Assembly: GCA_016191245.1 (NCBI GenBank)
Contig: JACPOY010000026.1
Location: 1-64,000 of the forward strand
Direction of reading: 5' to 3'
DNA: 64,000 bases
From: Gammaproteobacteria bacterium
Lineage (GTDB): Bacteria > Pseudomonadota > Gammaproteobacteria > Berkiellales > Berkiellaceae
A model generated the notes under the pieces. It was not told the DNA's origin and did no database searches. It was given only the letters and a program-made list of their open reading frames with translations. The translations under genes and the position numbers were made by a program. Positions 9,828 to 18,710 of this stretch are shown in pieces (positions within the stretch are counted from its first letter, which is position 1; the number at the start of each line of letters is the position of its first letter).

Positions 9828-11930
9828 ATGAGAAAAAGATCTCTCTCTCAAGCCATGCTGCTAGGATTAGCATTAAGCGTGTCAGGATGCCAAATGCAAC
9901 CTGCAAATTGGACGCTCAAAAGTAGCAAGAGTCAGCAAAAGCAAGCATCTATGCAAGCCGAAACGTCAGGTGTTGGTGATCCTACGCAGATTCAAGAATC
10001 AGCGCCTAAACCATCAAAACATAGTAAATTTGCCTCTTCTAAAAAAACCAAACGTACCAAAGAAGTCGTTGTATCCAATCAAACAGTAAAGACAGCAAAA
10101 GCCCCTTCGCAAAAGACGTGGTGGAAAAAATCAAAACGCGTTAAAAATGAAACTCATGCTGCAGCTCCAACACCAACACGTTCGCAAAGTTGGTGGGGCA
10201 AAGCGAATTATACAGAAGAAAAGGGTGAATTTTGGGGAAGAAAATGGTGGTGGGGTAAACAAGTTTATTTACCACCAGGTTCGGATGGCTTATATGTCAA
10301 AGGTGAACAATTTTACGCAGAAGATAACCCAAAAAGTTTAGAAAGAGCACGATCATTATTTGAACGATCAGCAAAATTAGGTAATAAATTTGCTCAAGGT
10401 CGTTTAGGTGAAATGTCCTATTATGGTCGAGGCATGGTACAAAACGATGAAGTAGCTGCTGCTTGGTTTCGTTTGGCTGCCGATCAAAATTTAACGTCAG
10501 CACAATTAATGATGGGCGACCTATATCTCAAAGGAAAAGGTGTTCCGCAAAGCATTGAAAATGCAAAATATTGGTATCAACGTGCTATTGATCAAGACAA
10601 TGTAGATGGCATGATCAAGTTGGCACAATTGTATGAAAATCATTCATCAAATCATAGCGATCATTTAAGAGCGATGGATTTATACAATAGAGCCATTCAA
10701 TTAGGTGCACAAGATGCTAAATATTATTTAGGATTTATGTATGCGCATAGTTATGTGGTGCCACGTAATTATCGTAAAGCTTTACAACTATACCAAGAAG
10801 CAGGTGAAGCTGGGGTTTCAGATGCTTGGGCAGAAATTGGTGAAATGTATCTCACCGGAACTGGTGTACGAGTCGATAAAGCACAAGCTTTCCATTGTTT
10901 TGTTAAAGCTGCTGAAGCAGGTTCTGGCAAAGGTGCTTACAATTTAGCGGTGATGTACGAGCTTGGCGATTGGGTGAAAAAAGACTATCACAAAGCATTT
11001 TATTGGTATCGTATGGCATCGGATAATAACTATTCATTTGCTGCTTATCGTTTAGGTGATTTTTACTCTTTAGGTTATGGCGTACCTGTAGATTACGTCA
11101 TTGCAAATTATTGGTATGAAATTGCAGCCGAAGAAGATATTGTCGCAGCAGAAGTTCGTTTAGGTGATCATTATTTGATAGGGCTTGGGTTTTACCGCGA
11201 TCCTTATCAGGCTTATTTACATTATTGTGAAGCAGCCAAAGAAAATGATCCTTATGCACAATATATGTTAAGCGTGATGTTTTTACGTGGCATTGGTGTG
11301 CCCTATTCGCTTGAAAAATCAGTACATTGGTATCAACTAGCAGAGAAAAGCAGTGGTAACGCCGTTGCCAAATACCAAATTGGGCGACGCTTTCAATTTG
11401 GGGAAGGACTCGATCACGATATTGAGCAAGCAATTAGATGGTATGAATTGGCTGCGAAACAAGGCAATGCCGTTGCTCAAAATGAACTTGGTGAATTGTA
11501 TTACAAAGGTCGTGATGTCAAAAAAGATTACGCCAAAGCGATACGCTATTTTAGAATGGCTGCTCGTCACCGATTGGCACTGGCAGAGTACAATATGGGT
11601 TTGATGTACTATAACGGCTGGGGTGTCAAAAAGAATGGCCATGAAGCACTGGTGTGGTTTATGAAAGCTGCTAAGCACCATGAAAGTGAATATGCCCAGT
11701 TCTTAATTGGTGAAATGTATGCTGAAGGGCTTGGAATTAAAAAAGATCGGGCACAAGCGTATGCTTGGCTTAGCATTTCAGCGGATCATCGGTTAGAAAA
11801 CATGGAGCAAGAATTAACGAAGCTCCTGTGGCAAACACCGCCGCATGATAATGCACGAGCGTTAGCATTATCTAAGCAATACAACTTAAAATATTCAAAT
11901 AAGAATTTAATCGAAAACGAAATCAACTAA
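9828..11930 (+). CDS. Sel1-repeat (SLR) lipoprotein
   Basis: 700-aa envelope protein. Lipoprotein signal with lipobox LSVSGC (C21). A basic, Ser/Lys/Trp-rich low-complexity spacer (about 30-135) follows, with repeats of the type KTWWKKSK / QSWWGK. From about 160 to 690 there are around 14 Sel1-like repeats of about 36 residues, with the A..LG..Y..G.GV..D...A..WY..AA signature. Sel1 repeats form alpha/alpha superhelices for protein binding. In Legionella such proteins (EnhC, LpnE) act in host entry and peptidoglycan control, but no single family member is clearly matched here. It follows the barrel protein gene in an apparent operon; a structured repeat lies just after the stop codon. Confidence 0.88.
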   Translation: MRKRSLSQAMLLGLALSVSGCQMQPANWTLKSSKSQQKQASMQAETSGVGDPTQIQESAPKPSKHSKFASSKKTKRTKEVVVSNQTVKTAKAPSQKTWWKKSKRVKNETHAAAPTPTRSQSWWGKANYTEEKGEFWGRKWWWGKQVYLPPGSDGLYVKGEQFYAEDNPKSLERARSLFERSAKLGNKFAQGRLGEMSYYGRGMVQNDEVAAAWFRLAADQNLTSAQLMMGDLYLKGKGVPQSIENAKYWYQRAIDQDNVDGMIKLAQLYENHSSNHSDHLRAMDLYNRAIQLGAQDAKYYLGFMYAHSYVVPRNYRKALQLYQEAGEAGVSDAWAEIGEMYLTGTGVRVDKAQAFHCFVKAAEAGSGKGAYNLAVMYELGDWVKKDYHKAFYWYRMASDNNYSFAAYRLGDFYSLGYGVPVDYVIANYWYEIAAEEDIVAAEVRLGDHYLIGLGFYRDPYQAYLHYCEAAKENDPYAQYMLSVMFLRGIGVPYSLEKSVHWYQLAEKSSGNAVAKYQIGRRFQFGEGLDHDIEQAIRWYELAAKQGNAVAQNELGELYYKGRDVKKDYAKAIRYFRMAARHRLALAEYNMGLMYYNGWGVKKNGHEALVWFMKAAKHHESEYAQFLIGEMYAEGLGIKKDRAQAYAWLSISADHRLENMEQELTKLLWQTPPHDNARALALSKQYNLKYSNKNLIENEIN

Positions 11931-11942
11931 ATATACTCGAAG

Positions 11943-12070
11943 CAATTTGGTTTTCCCCTCAAGGGGGACCTCGTAGGCTAGGCGCCTAGCGAAAGAATCC
12001 CCAGGAATGTACGCTTTGGTACATGACTGGGGTGAATGAGCGCTGGCAACAACGCCTTAAAACAAATTGG
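11943..12070 (+). repeat. Covarying hairpin element, copy A
   Basis: First of four copies (also 47966, 23743 and 58935) of an intergenic multi-stem hairpin. Outer arms CAATTTGGTTTT / AAAACAAATTGG pair; inner stem CCCCAG (12000-12005) / CTGGGG; apex GGAATGTAC-N5-GTACATGA (about 12004-12025). It begins 12 bp after the stop codon of the Sel1 gene, on the same strand. Stem sequences differ from the other copies but still pair. Confidence 0.75.
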
Positions 12071-12080
12071 AAAGAGTAGA

Positions 12081-12106
12081 AAAAAGGGGGGGGTAACCCC
12101 CTTTTT
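12081..12106. terminator. Rho-independent terminator
   Basis: AAAAAGGGGG, a short GGGTAA loop, then CCCCCTTTTT. Symmetric, so it can act in both directions. It ends the ihfB-OMP-Sel1 unit before the MFS gene. Confidence 0.85.
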
Positions 12107-12206
12107 CTATTTAATGGGTTTACTTTATGGTTTTCCTGGTTCAAATTACTCAACCTGTGAGAACAACTGTAATGGTTATTTGTATAACTGAAGGGCTGTC
12201 TTTCAA

Positions 12207-13856
12207 ATGAATACTGCGCAAACGAGTTACATCACTCATTTTGATTTTTCGCAGCGATCGACTGCGCGTGCTGCCCTGGTATGGGGATTAGCGGCCATTT
12301 TTTACTTTTATGAGCTGATGTTGCTGGTTTCGCCATCAGTCATGCTTGACGAATTAACCGAAACATTTTCAACCAGTAGCGAGCAATTAGGCAGCTTGGC
12401 CGCATTTTATTACTATGCTTATGCTTCAATGCAAATTCCCGTTGGTTTATTAATGGATAGATTTGGACCACGTATTTTATTAACCCTAGCTTCGCTTTTT
12501 TGTGCATTGGGTTGCGTTATTTTTGGATTAGCCCAGACACTTGCCGTTGCTGAAATTGGTCGTTTTGTGATGGGGGTGGGTGGCTCTTTTGCTGTTGTTG
12601 GATGTTTAAAGCTTGCTTCACTTTGGTTTCCGGTGAATCGTTTCGCCTTATTAACGGGCATTATGGTCGCTGTAGGTATGATGGGGGGAGTTTTTGGTCA
12701 AGCCCCTGTTGCTAAATTAGTAATGCATGTGGGTTGGCGTCACGCAGCAATGTATGGTGCGCTTATTGGAGCAATATTAAGTGTCATTATTTGGTTTGTT
12801 GTCTCTGACCATCCAATGAAATCTGCTTTTCGTCAAATCAAACAAGACTCTTTACCTCCATTTGCTCAAGATATTGAAATTTGGATCAAATTTGCTTTTT
12901 TGATAGGTCTATTCTTTTTTCCATTTTTCATTACCCAACTTCTTCATCAAAAGGTGCAATTAGGGATCGTCTATGGTTTATTTTATGTTGGGTGGTTTTT
13001 TTGCGTCTTTTTATTACGACGATCTGTAAAACGCCCACCTGAATTTTCACGCCTTATTGGTCTTTTGGGTTTAGTGGGTGGCGGCTTATTGCTTACCTAT
13101 TACCCTTTACCACCTATTCAACAAGGATTATTAGCACTAATAATGGGGTTTTTTGCTCGCATGGTTTTTTCGGTTCAATTGCCCATTCCTCAAGGCTTAT
13201 TAGAAGTGATGAAGATCCCACAAGTGTGGATTGCTTCTTTATATGCGGGCTTAATGTTTGTGCCAACAACAGGTTTTGGGCAATTATGGGGCGTTCCTTA
13301 TTTTATGGAGCGTTTTCATCTTGAAAAAGATTCTGCGGGCCTGATGGTATCTATGATATTTTTTGGATGGGCTTTTGGTGGTCTATTATATGGATGGATA
13401 TCAGATAAAATAGGTAGACGTAAAATGCCAATGGGCTTTGCTGCTATCTCAACGCTGATTGTGATGACAGCGATTTTATACGCTCCCGTTTCAGCATTAC
13501 AAATGAAGATCTTAATGTTTTTACTTGGCGCTTTTTCAAGTGGATTTATTCTTGCCTTTTCAGTTGTTCGTGAAATTAATGCTCCAGCATTAACCGGGAC
13601 TGCGATCGGATTTATTAACACTTTAAATAATGCAAGTGGCGCGCTTGCTCAGCCGGTGGTTGGCAAATTGTTAGACAATAAATGGGATGGCGCTGTTCAA
13701 AGCGATGGTAATCCTGTTTATTCATTACAGATGTATAATGAGGCATTACTGTTTTTACCTATTTGTATTGTGTTTGCTCTTGTCTTAATGCCTTTCATTC
13801 GTGAGACGTTTTGTCGACCCAATACAACAAGATTGACGCAAGAGAAGGTAGTATGA
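12207..13856 (+). CDS. MFS transporter with extra central membrane domain
   Basis: Inner membrane secondary transporter (549 aa) of the major facilitator superfamily. The N-half (about 20-205) carries the loop 2-3 motif GLLMDRFGPR; the C-half (about 340-535) has the mirrored GWISDKIGRRKMP. The family usually has about 430 aa and 12 helices. Here roughly 105 extra residues (about 228-335) sit in the central loop and contain about four more hydrophobic helices. Substrate unknown. The stop overlaps the start of the next gene (ATGA), so it is coupled to the GGCT-like gene. ATG start preceded by weak GAAGGG. Confidence 0.88.
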   Translation: MNTAQTSYITHFDFSQRSTARAALVWGLAAIFYFYELMLLVSPSVMLDELTETFSTSSEQLGSLAAFYYYAYASMQIPVGLLMDRFGPRILLTLASLFCALGCVIFGLAQTLAVAEIGRFVMGVGGSFAVVGCLKLASLWFPVNRFALLTGIMVAVGMMGGVFGQAPVAKLVMHVGWRHAAMYGALIGAILSVIIWFVVSDHPMKSAFRQIKQDSLPPFAQDIEIWIKFAFLIGLFFFPFFITQLLHQKVQLGIVYGLFYVGWFFCVFLLRRSVKRPPEFSRLIGLLGLVGGGLLLTYYPLPPIQQGLLALIMGFFARMVFSVQLPIPQGLLEVMKIPQVWIASLYAGLMFVPTTGFGQLWGVPYFMERFHLEKDSAGLMVSMIFFGWAFGGLLYGWISDKIGRRKMPMGFAAISTLIVMTAILYAPVSALQMKILMFLLGAFSSGFILAFSVVREINAPALTGTAIGFINTLNNASGALAQPVVGKLLDNKWDGAVQSDGNPVYSLQMYNEALLFLPICIVFALVLMPFIRETFCRPNTTRLTQEKVV

Positions 13857-14383
13857 AATATTTTGCCTATGGCGAGAAAATGTTCTCACCCCAATTATTA
13901 GGGGTCGTACCAGATGCTATTTGCTTAGGTGTGGTAAAAGTCATGGGATATAAAATTTACTTCCATAACAAAGGCATTGATGATCCATCTGGTAAATGTA
14001 ATATTGTGCCAGTCAAGGATCCTGCTTGCGAAGTCTATGGCGTTTTATACGATATTCAATCTCGAGATCGTTACTTATTAGATAAAGACCAAGGTTTAGG
14101 CTATGGCAATCAAGAAATTACTTTAAAAGTATTTCCAGCAAAGGAATCAGAAAGTTTATCCCCCCAAGGAATATTTGCATTCACCTATATTGCCCATAAA
14201 GATAATGTTTTTGAAGATTTAGTTCCATTTTCTTGGTATAAAGCCTTAGTATTAAAGGGCGCTCAAGAACACGGCTTACCCGCTGAATATATTCATCATC
14301 TAGAACAATTCTCAAGCACACAAGATCCCAATGTCCATAGAGCAAATAAACAAAAAAGATATTTGGAATCCATGTTTTTATAA
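13853..14383 (+). CDS. Gamma-glutamylcyclotransferase-fold protein, probably degenerate
   Basis: 176-aa protein of the GGCT/AIG2-like fold: FAYGEKM at the N-terminus in place of the usual YGSNM phosphate-loop motif, then GYKIYFHNKG, EVYGVLYDI and LDKDQGL. In active cyclotransferases the last motif is LDxxEG with a catalytic Glu. Here the position is Gln (Q80), and the N-terminal loop also lacks Ser and Asn. So the fold is supported, but 5-oxoproline-forming activity is doubtful. Start ATG at 13853 overlaps the MFS stop; a longer reading with start at 13811 would lie inside the MFS gene. The 3' end overlaps the DUF3025 gene by 53 bp. Confidence 0.75.
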   Translation: MKYFAYGEKMFSPQLLGVVPDAICLGVVKVMGYKIYFHNKGIDDPSGKCNIVPVKDPACEVYGVLYDIQSRDRYLLDKDQGLGYGNQEITLKVFPAKESESLSPQGIFAFTYIAHKDNVFEDLVPFSWYKALVLKGAQEHGLPAEYIHHLEQFSSTQDPNVHRANKQKRYLESMFL

Positions 14384-15158
14384 AGCATTTCCAGGTTTTG
14401 CTAGCATATTACCTGTTTGGCAATTAATGGAACAAAACACACAAAATGACTGGCCTTTTATAGATACCTATAATGATCTAGCAAAAATGTGTTTTGAAGA
14501 ATCATTAGAATGCAAAGTGGAATTTCAAATACAACAGCCTTATATGCGTTATGAGACATATGTAAATCTTAAGCGTATTGTCCCCACTCGCCCCTATTCC
14601 TGGCATGATTTTTTTAATAATCTTTCCTGGCTTACTTGGCCAAGAATGAAATCGGCTATTGTCAAAAGAGCATGTCAAGAAAGTGATAAAGCCCAAGTCA
14701 AAGAAAGAACATCATTGCAAAATACGCTAGCACATTTTGATGAATGTGGTGTCGTGATCTGTTCAGATAATCTTGAGATTTTTGAAATGATTAGATTATT
14801 TGAATGGAAAAAACTTTTCTTTGAAACTCAAAATCTCATATCACATTGCATTCCTATTATTGTTGGCCACGGCTTGCTTGAAAAAGCACTCAATCCCTAT
14901 ATCGGTTTAACTGCTAAAGCGATTTTTTTACAAGTTGATAAAGACTTTTTTCAAAAAGATATGCAATCTCAAAACAAATTTATTGACCAAGAAATGGCTA
15001 AATACATCTTGAGTGCTACATTTCCAAATTCGCCACAAGCATTGCACCCTTTTCCAATACTGGGTTGGCCACAATGGCACCAAGATAATCATGATGAGAA
15101 TTTTTATAAAAACACAGCCTATTTTAGAACTGGGCGGCGCATGAATAAAGAAATGTGA
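14331..15158 (+). CDS. DUF3025 family protein
   Basis: 275 aa. Matches the DUF3025 pattern: RPYSWHDFFNNLSWLTWPRMKSAI in the middle, then FDECGVVICSDN, a VGHGLLEKALNPYIGLTAKA segment and the C-terminal HPFPILGWPQW...FYKNTAYFRTGRR. This is a proteobacterial family of unknown function, often neighbouring transport or cell-division genes. No signal peptide or membrane helix. It overlaps the preceding gene by 53 bp, which implies coupled translation. No clear ribosome site is visible, consistent with translation carried over from upstream. Confidence 0.85.
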   Translation: MSIEQINKKDIWNPCFYKAFPGFASILPVWQLMEQNTQNDWPFIDTYNDLAKMCFEESLECKVEFQIQQPYMRYETYVNLKRIVPTRPYSWHDFFNNLSWLTWPRMKSAIVKRACQESDKAQVKERTSLQNTLAHFDECGVVICSDNLEIFEMIRLFEWKKLFFETQNLISHCIPIIVGHGLLEKALNPYIGLTAKAIFLQVDKDFFQKDMQSQNKFIDQEMAKYILSATFPNSPQALHPFPILGWPQWHQDNHDENFYKNTAYFRTGRRMNKEM

Positions 15159-15168
15159 CAATTAACAT

Positions 15169-15474
15169 TTAATTATTGTTTGCCTGCGCTTCCCAACATA
15201 CGATATGTTCGGACTTCACAATTGTAGATAAGTATTCAATGGCGGTTTCAATTTTGCTTTCTTCATCAAAAAATTCAATCGCTAGCGGGAGATCCAATGA
15301 TAAATCAAGTAACGTAGCGCTATGTTCTCCGGTTTCGCCAATGCCTTTGATTGCTCTAAATACACTAACACCGCGAATCTTTGCGGTTTTTACGAGATAA
15401 TTTAAAATGGGGTTTAATAATTTTGAACTTTCAGTAATATAGATACGCACCATCGTAACACTTACAAATTTCAT
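15169..15474 (-). CDS. DUF190 PII-like protein
   Basis: 101-aa protein with the DUF190 pattern: VRIYITES start, LVKTAKIRGVSVFRAIKGIG, HSATLLDLSLDLPLAIEFFD, and a final strand. The fold is PII-like and the members are cytosolic trimers, perhaps nucleotide sensors. The start is taken at ATG 15474, whose first base is shared with the crcB stop (TAATG); a longer reading would run into crcB. The crcB-DUF190 pairing is known in many bacteria and suggests that DUF190 regulates or senses for the fluoride channel. Confidence 0.85.
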   Translation of the reverse strand: MKFVSVTMVRIYITESSKLLNPILNYLVKTAKIRGVSVFRAIKGIGETGEHSATLLDLSLDLPLAIEFFDEESKIETAIEYLSTIVKSEHIVCWEAQANNN

Positions 15475-15848
15475 TATTGTCTCCCGAGTAACATTCCAAG
15501 CCAAGTTAAGCTTAAACATAAAATAACACTAACCATAATATTTAAAAATGCGAATAACTGTTGACCATTTTCAAATAAATTCAAGGTTTCAATACTAAAA
15601 GATGAAAAAGTAGTAAAGCCGCCTAAAAAACCGATTAATAAAAATGCACGAAGTTGGGAGCCTATACCATCAAAACGCTCAAGCAGAATAACAAAAAGAA
15701 AACCCATTACTAAACATCCAACAGCATTTACGATGAGTGTTCCATAAGGGAACGTACGCCCAAAATATTGATATACAATCGATGATAACAAATAACGAAA
15801 TATCCCGCCTATTCCACTTCCAATCCCAATGAGCAAAACATTATTCAC
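15474..15848 (-). CDS. crcB: Fluoride channel CrcB/Fluc
   Basis: Dual-topology fluoride export channel in the inner membrane (124 aa, four helices). Signature segments: GGIFRYLLS near residue 15, GTLIVNAVGC (pore Asn) near 38, GFLGGFTTFSSFS (Na+ site and Phe box) near 74-86. Start is GTG with AAAGGAAA upstream. mutH ends 12 bp upstream and no fluoride riboswitch fits in the gap. Translation is coupled to the DUF190 gene. Confidence 0.93.
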   Translation of the reverse strand: MNNVLLIGIGSGIGGIFRYLLSSIVYQYFGRTFPYGTLIVNAVGCLVMGFLFVILLERFDGIGSQLRAFLLIGFLGGFTTFSSFSIETLNLFENGQQLFAFLNIMVSVILCLSLTWLGMLLGRQ

Positions 15849-15860
15849 GAACGTTTTCCT

Positions 15861-16541
15861 TTATGTACAATAATGATGTTCAATAATTTGCCGCGTTAAT
15901 ATTGTGCGAATATAAAAACCTTTAGGGACAATTGAAATGGATTGACCTTGATGATCAATCACTTGAATAAAAGTTTTAGCATTGGCAGCTTTAGGTCTTA
16001 TTTGCAGATATTTTCCTTTATGCGCACTTAAATCTTCAAAATTGCCTAAAGTCATTAATTCAGTCAGTTCTTCCCAATCTTCTCGTAGCTGGGTCACAAT
16101 ACGTATGGATGGTGACCAGAGAATAGGTGTGCCAATACGTTGTGCTAATAAAGGCTTCTCGCTATTAGATTCAATTGGCACCCATAACATTTTTTCCATT
16201 TTACGCCATACTCGTGATTGCTCCCATGTTTTATCTTCACATGGAATCGAGGCTGCGCAAATATAAGTTGATTCACAAGGAAATCCTTGTGCAGTAACGG
16301 GAAGTGTTTTTAGTTCAATTCCTAAATTAATAAAATCAGGCTGATCAAGATTACTACCGTTTGCGCCCAGTGTCTTTTCGATCAACTGTCCAATCCATCC
16401 TTTGGCGTGTATAAGTGAAGTAGGAACATATTTTTGGTGAAGCTTGGCAATGTCGCCCAGGGTTTTACCAGCTAGTGTATAAGCTCTGTTAAGTAATTCT
16501 GTTTCAGAAGTGGGTGGTAAAATGTTCATGCTTTTTTTCAA
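15861..16541 (-). CDS. mutH: DNA mismatch repair endonuclease MutH
   Basis: Methyl-directed mismatch repair nicking enzyme that cuts unmethylated GATC strands when activated by MutS/MutL. 226 aa, normal length. Catalytic D69, E76, K78 lie in DFINLGIELKT (the D-x6-ExK pattern of Sau3AI-like nucleases). Further family signatures are QLREDWEELTELM, YLQIRPKAANAK and PKGFYIRTILT. MutH is limited to Dam-methylating gammaproteobacteria, so GATC methylation by Dam is implied. It heads the mutH-crcB-DUF190 string. Confidence 0.96.
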   Translation of the reverse strand: MKKSMNILPPTSETELLNRAYTLAGKTLGDIAKLHQKYVPTSLIHAKGWIGQLIEKTLGANGSNLDQPDFINLGIELKTLPVTAQGFPCESTYICAASIPCEDKTWEQSRVWRKMEKMLWVPIESNSEKPLLAQRIGTPILWSPSIRIVTQLREDWEELTELMTLGNFEDLSAHKGKYLQIRPKAANAKTFIQVIDHQGQSISIVPKGFYIRTILTRQIIEHHYCT

Positions 16542-16597
16542 CTAATATTAAGTAAAAAGACTACCATCTTTTAAGTCACTTGAGAACGGGGAGTCGC

Positions 16598-17773
16598 ATG
16601 TCAACACTTCAATATGAATCACAAATTTTAGCATTAAGAGCACGTGCCCGAATTTTTCTGCAAAATGATCAGCCAAAATCCCAATCAACGCATCTCAATG
16701 AAATAGAAAGGAATACTTCTCAAACGCCATTTTGTGACTTATTTAGCTCTGTTTCAGAGTTATTCATCGCTGGCGGCGGCGGAGCAGGTAGAGCACTACC
16801 AAGCGCACTAGAAGAAGCTGCGGCTTTTGGCTTAGATTTTGAGAAAGTAAAAGTTGTTTGTGCAACTTCGGTTGGAACCATGGTGGGTTTGGCGATAGTG
16901 CTTGGCATACCTCCTCAAGAAATGAAAGCAATATTAAATCAAATGCCCACAGATAGATTTCAAGATTGGAGTGTAAAGAAAATTTTTAATTTCTTTCGAG
17001 AATGGGGTTTATGTTCAGGTAAAGAGATCGCTATCTTTATTCAAAAATTGATTGAGGAAAAAACAGGTTTAGAGGATCCAACTTTTTTAGAGTTATATGA
17101 AGCAGGATATACAAAAGAATTTCGTGTCCTCACCACGAATGTTTCAAAACTGCGCACAGCTATTTTTTCCTATAAACAAACACCCCATAAACGCGTTTCT
17201 GATGTTATCGCAACAGCATGCAGCATCCCTTTAGTATATTCACCACACTGGATTGTAAATGATTTTGGTGAACTTGAAGCACATACTGATGGTGGGCTTA
17301 TTAGAAATTATCCTTTTGGATTTGGCGGAGCTACCCCAAGCCCCATTGAACATCAGCTGGGCTTTAATTTTGTAAATAAGGGAGCAGCTTACGGACTAGA
17401 TAATGATAAGCATCAGTTTGTGAGTTCATTTTGGCAATATTTTAAAAATTTGTTGGCAATGATATTGTTTCAAGATCCTGTTGCTTTGCCAGATGGCATC
17501 AGAGATAGAACAGTTATCATTAGCGTCAATCATAATCCTTTAAATTTTAACGCGTCCGAAGATGAGCAAACGGCACTAGATAAAGCTGGTAAGAAAGGCG
17601 TACAAAATCTAGTTCACCGGATCCATCATAACAATCAACGCAAAGAGGCAATGGAATATCATCGCAATTTTTTACAAAGCTTTGAGAAGCATCAGAAAAC
17701 CTCAACACGACTTACTGCTATAAAAGCAACGCAGAATTCAACGCATAGCATGAAGCTTAGAAAAAAAGCATGA
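16598..17773 (+). CDS. Patatin-like phospholipase
   Basis: 391-aa protein with the patatin catalytic layout. Oxyanion loop GGGGAGR at 59-65, nucleophile S91 in ATSVG (usual GxSxG has A here in place of the first G), and the dyad aspartate D231 in TDGG. There is no signal peptide. The C-terminal part (about 300-391) is basic and helical. Patatin lipases in Legionella-like bacteria include translocated effectors (VipD class) that attack host phospholipids; an effector role here is inference only. ATG at 16598 has GGGGAG just upstream; an in-frame TTG at 16580 is less likely. Divergent from mutH. Confidence 0.88.
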   Translation: MSTLQYESQILALRARARIFLQNDQPKSQSTHLNEIERNTSQTPFCDLFSSVSELFIAGGGGAGRALPSALEEAAAFGLDFEKVKVVCATSVGTMVGLAIVLGIPPQEMKAILNQMPTDRFQDWSVKKIFNFFREWGLCSGKEIAIFIQKLIEEKTGLEDPTFLELYEAGYTKEFRVLTTNVSKLRTAIFSYKQTPHKRVSDVIATACSIPLVYSPHWIVNDFGELEAHTDGGLIRNYPFGFGGATPSPIEHQLGFNFVNKGAAYGLDNDKHQFVSSFWQYFKNLLAMILFQDPVALPDGIRDRTVIISVNHNPLNFNASEDEQTALDKAGKKGVQNLVHRIHHNNQRKEAMEYHRNFLQSFEKHQKTSTRLTAIKATQNSTHSMKLRKKA

Positions 17774-17809
17774 TAATTAACCTTTTTTGATATAATCTGT
17801 TCGCATTTT

Positions 17810-17850
17810 CTCCTCTTTCCCCACTTTCCTTGCGGGTTAGGGTGAGAGGG
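17810..17850 (+). repeat. REP-like repeat, diverged copy 3
   Basis: Partly decayed copy of the GC-rich palindrome (TCCTCTTTCCCC, CCTTGCGGG, TTAGGGTGAGAGGG) between the patatin gene and ung, in the same orientation as the copy at 7386. Confidence 0.65.
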
Positions 17851-17878
17851 CTTTGAATCAAATAAAAGGAACAAAGTG

Positions 17879-18592
17879 ATGAGCAGTGTATCTTTGGAGG
17901 CTAACTCACCCTGTATTGAAGCTTCTTGGAAAAAAGTGGTGGGTGAAGAATTTCAACAGCCTTATATGCAAAGTCTGCGTTCTTTTTTACGTCATGAAAA
18001 AGATGCCAAGAAAATTATCTATCCTAAAGGGGCCGATATCTTTAAAGCATTTGAATATGCTCCCATTGAAAAAGTGAAAGTGGTTATTTTAGGTCAAGAT
18101 CCTTATCATGGCCCAGGGCAAGCACATGGCTTGTGTTTTTCTGTTCCGCCTAACATCGCATTACCCCCATCATTGCAAAATATTTATAAAGAGCTACAAG
18201 ATGATTTAGGCATTAAACCTGCCAAGCATGGTTGTTTAGTTTCTTGGGCTAAGCAAGGAGTATTATTGCTCAATAGCGTTCTAACTGTGGAAAATGGCAA
18301 AGCTGCTTCTCATCAAGGTAAAGGCTGGGAACAATTTACCGACAAAGTGATTGCAGTATTAAATCAGCAAACAAGGCCTATCGTTTTTGTGTTATGGGGC
18401 GCCTATGCGCAGCGAAAGGGGCAAGTTATTGATGCTAGCAAACATTTAGTTTTAAAGTCTGTTCACCCTTCACCTTTATCTGTTTATCGCGGATTTTTTG
18501 GTAGTAAACCATTTTCTCAGATTAATGATTTTTTAGTGCGTCATCACCAAACGCCCATTGACTGGAAATTGCCTGAAAATCCAGAAAATTAG
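17879..18592 (+). CDS. ung: Uracil-DNA glycosylase
   Basis: Family 1 UDG that removes uracil from DNA for base-excision repair (237 aa). Water-activating motif [13 protein letters not shown] with D74, DNA-minor-groove loop HPSPLS near the C-terminus, and [10 protein letters not shown] in the uracil pocket. A GTG precedes the ATG directly; the ATG at 17879 with AAAGGAAC upstream is chosen. Single gene, followed by a long hairpin region. Confidence 0.97.
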   Translation: MSSVSLEANSPCIEASWKKVVGEEFQQPYMQSLRSFLRHEKDAKKIIYPKGADIFKAFEYAPIEKVKVVILGQDPYHGPGQAHGLCFSVPPNIALPPSLQNIYKELQDDLGIKPAKHGCLVSWAKQGVLLLNSVLTVENGKAASHQGKGWEQFTDKVIAVLNQQTRPIVFVLWGAYAQRKGQVIDASKHLVLKSVHPSPLSVYRGFFGSKPFSQINDFLVRHHQTPIDWKLPENPEN

Positions 18593-18710
18593 AAAATCCT
18601 CCCGCGATAAGAATCGCGAAACGCGCATTTTCAAGTCCAATGTGAGCGTAGCGAACGAAATGTCCACTTTGGAATCAAAGGGGGCAGCCTTTGAGGCGGG
18701 GGGTTTTATC
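18593..18710 (+). other. Large imperfect hairpin downstream of ung
   Basis: Outer arms AAAATCCTCCCGC (from 18593) and GCGGGGGGTTTT (about 18695-18708) are complementary and enclose smaller hairpins (CGCGATAAGAATCGCG; CAAAGGGGGCAGCCTTTG). The 3' T run makes it terminator-like. The rest of the gap to glsA (18711-18841) is AT-rich without further clear signals. Confidence 0.5.

Noticed and set aside
10147..11681. Several alternative frames inside the Sel1 gene
   Set aside because: Shadows of the periodic Sel1 coding sequence; the 700-aa frame has lipobox and repeat motifs throughout.
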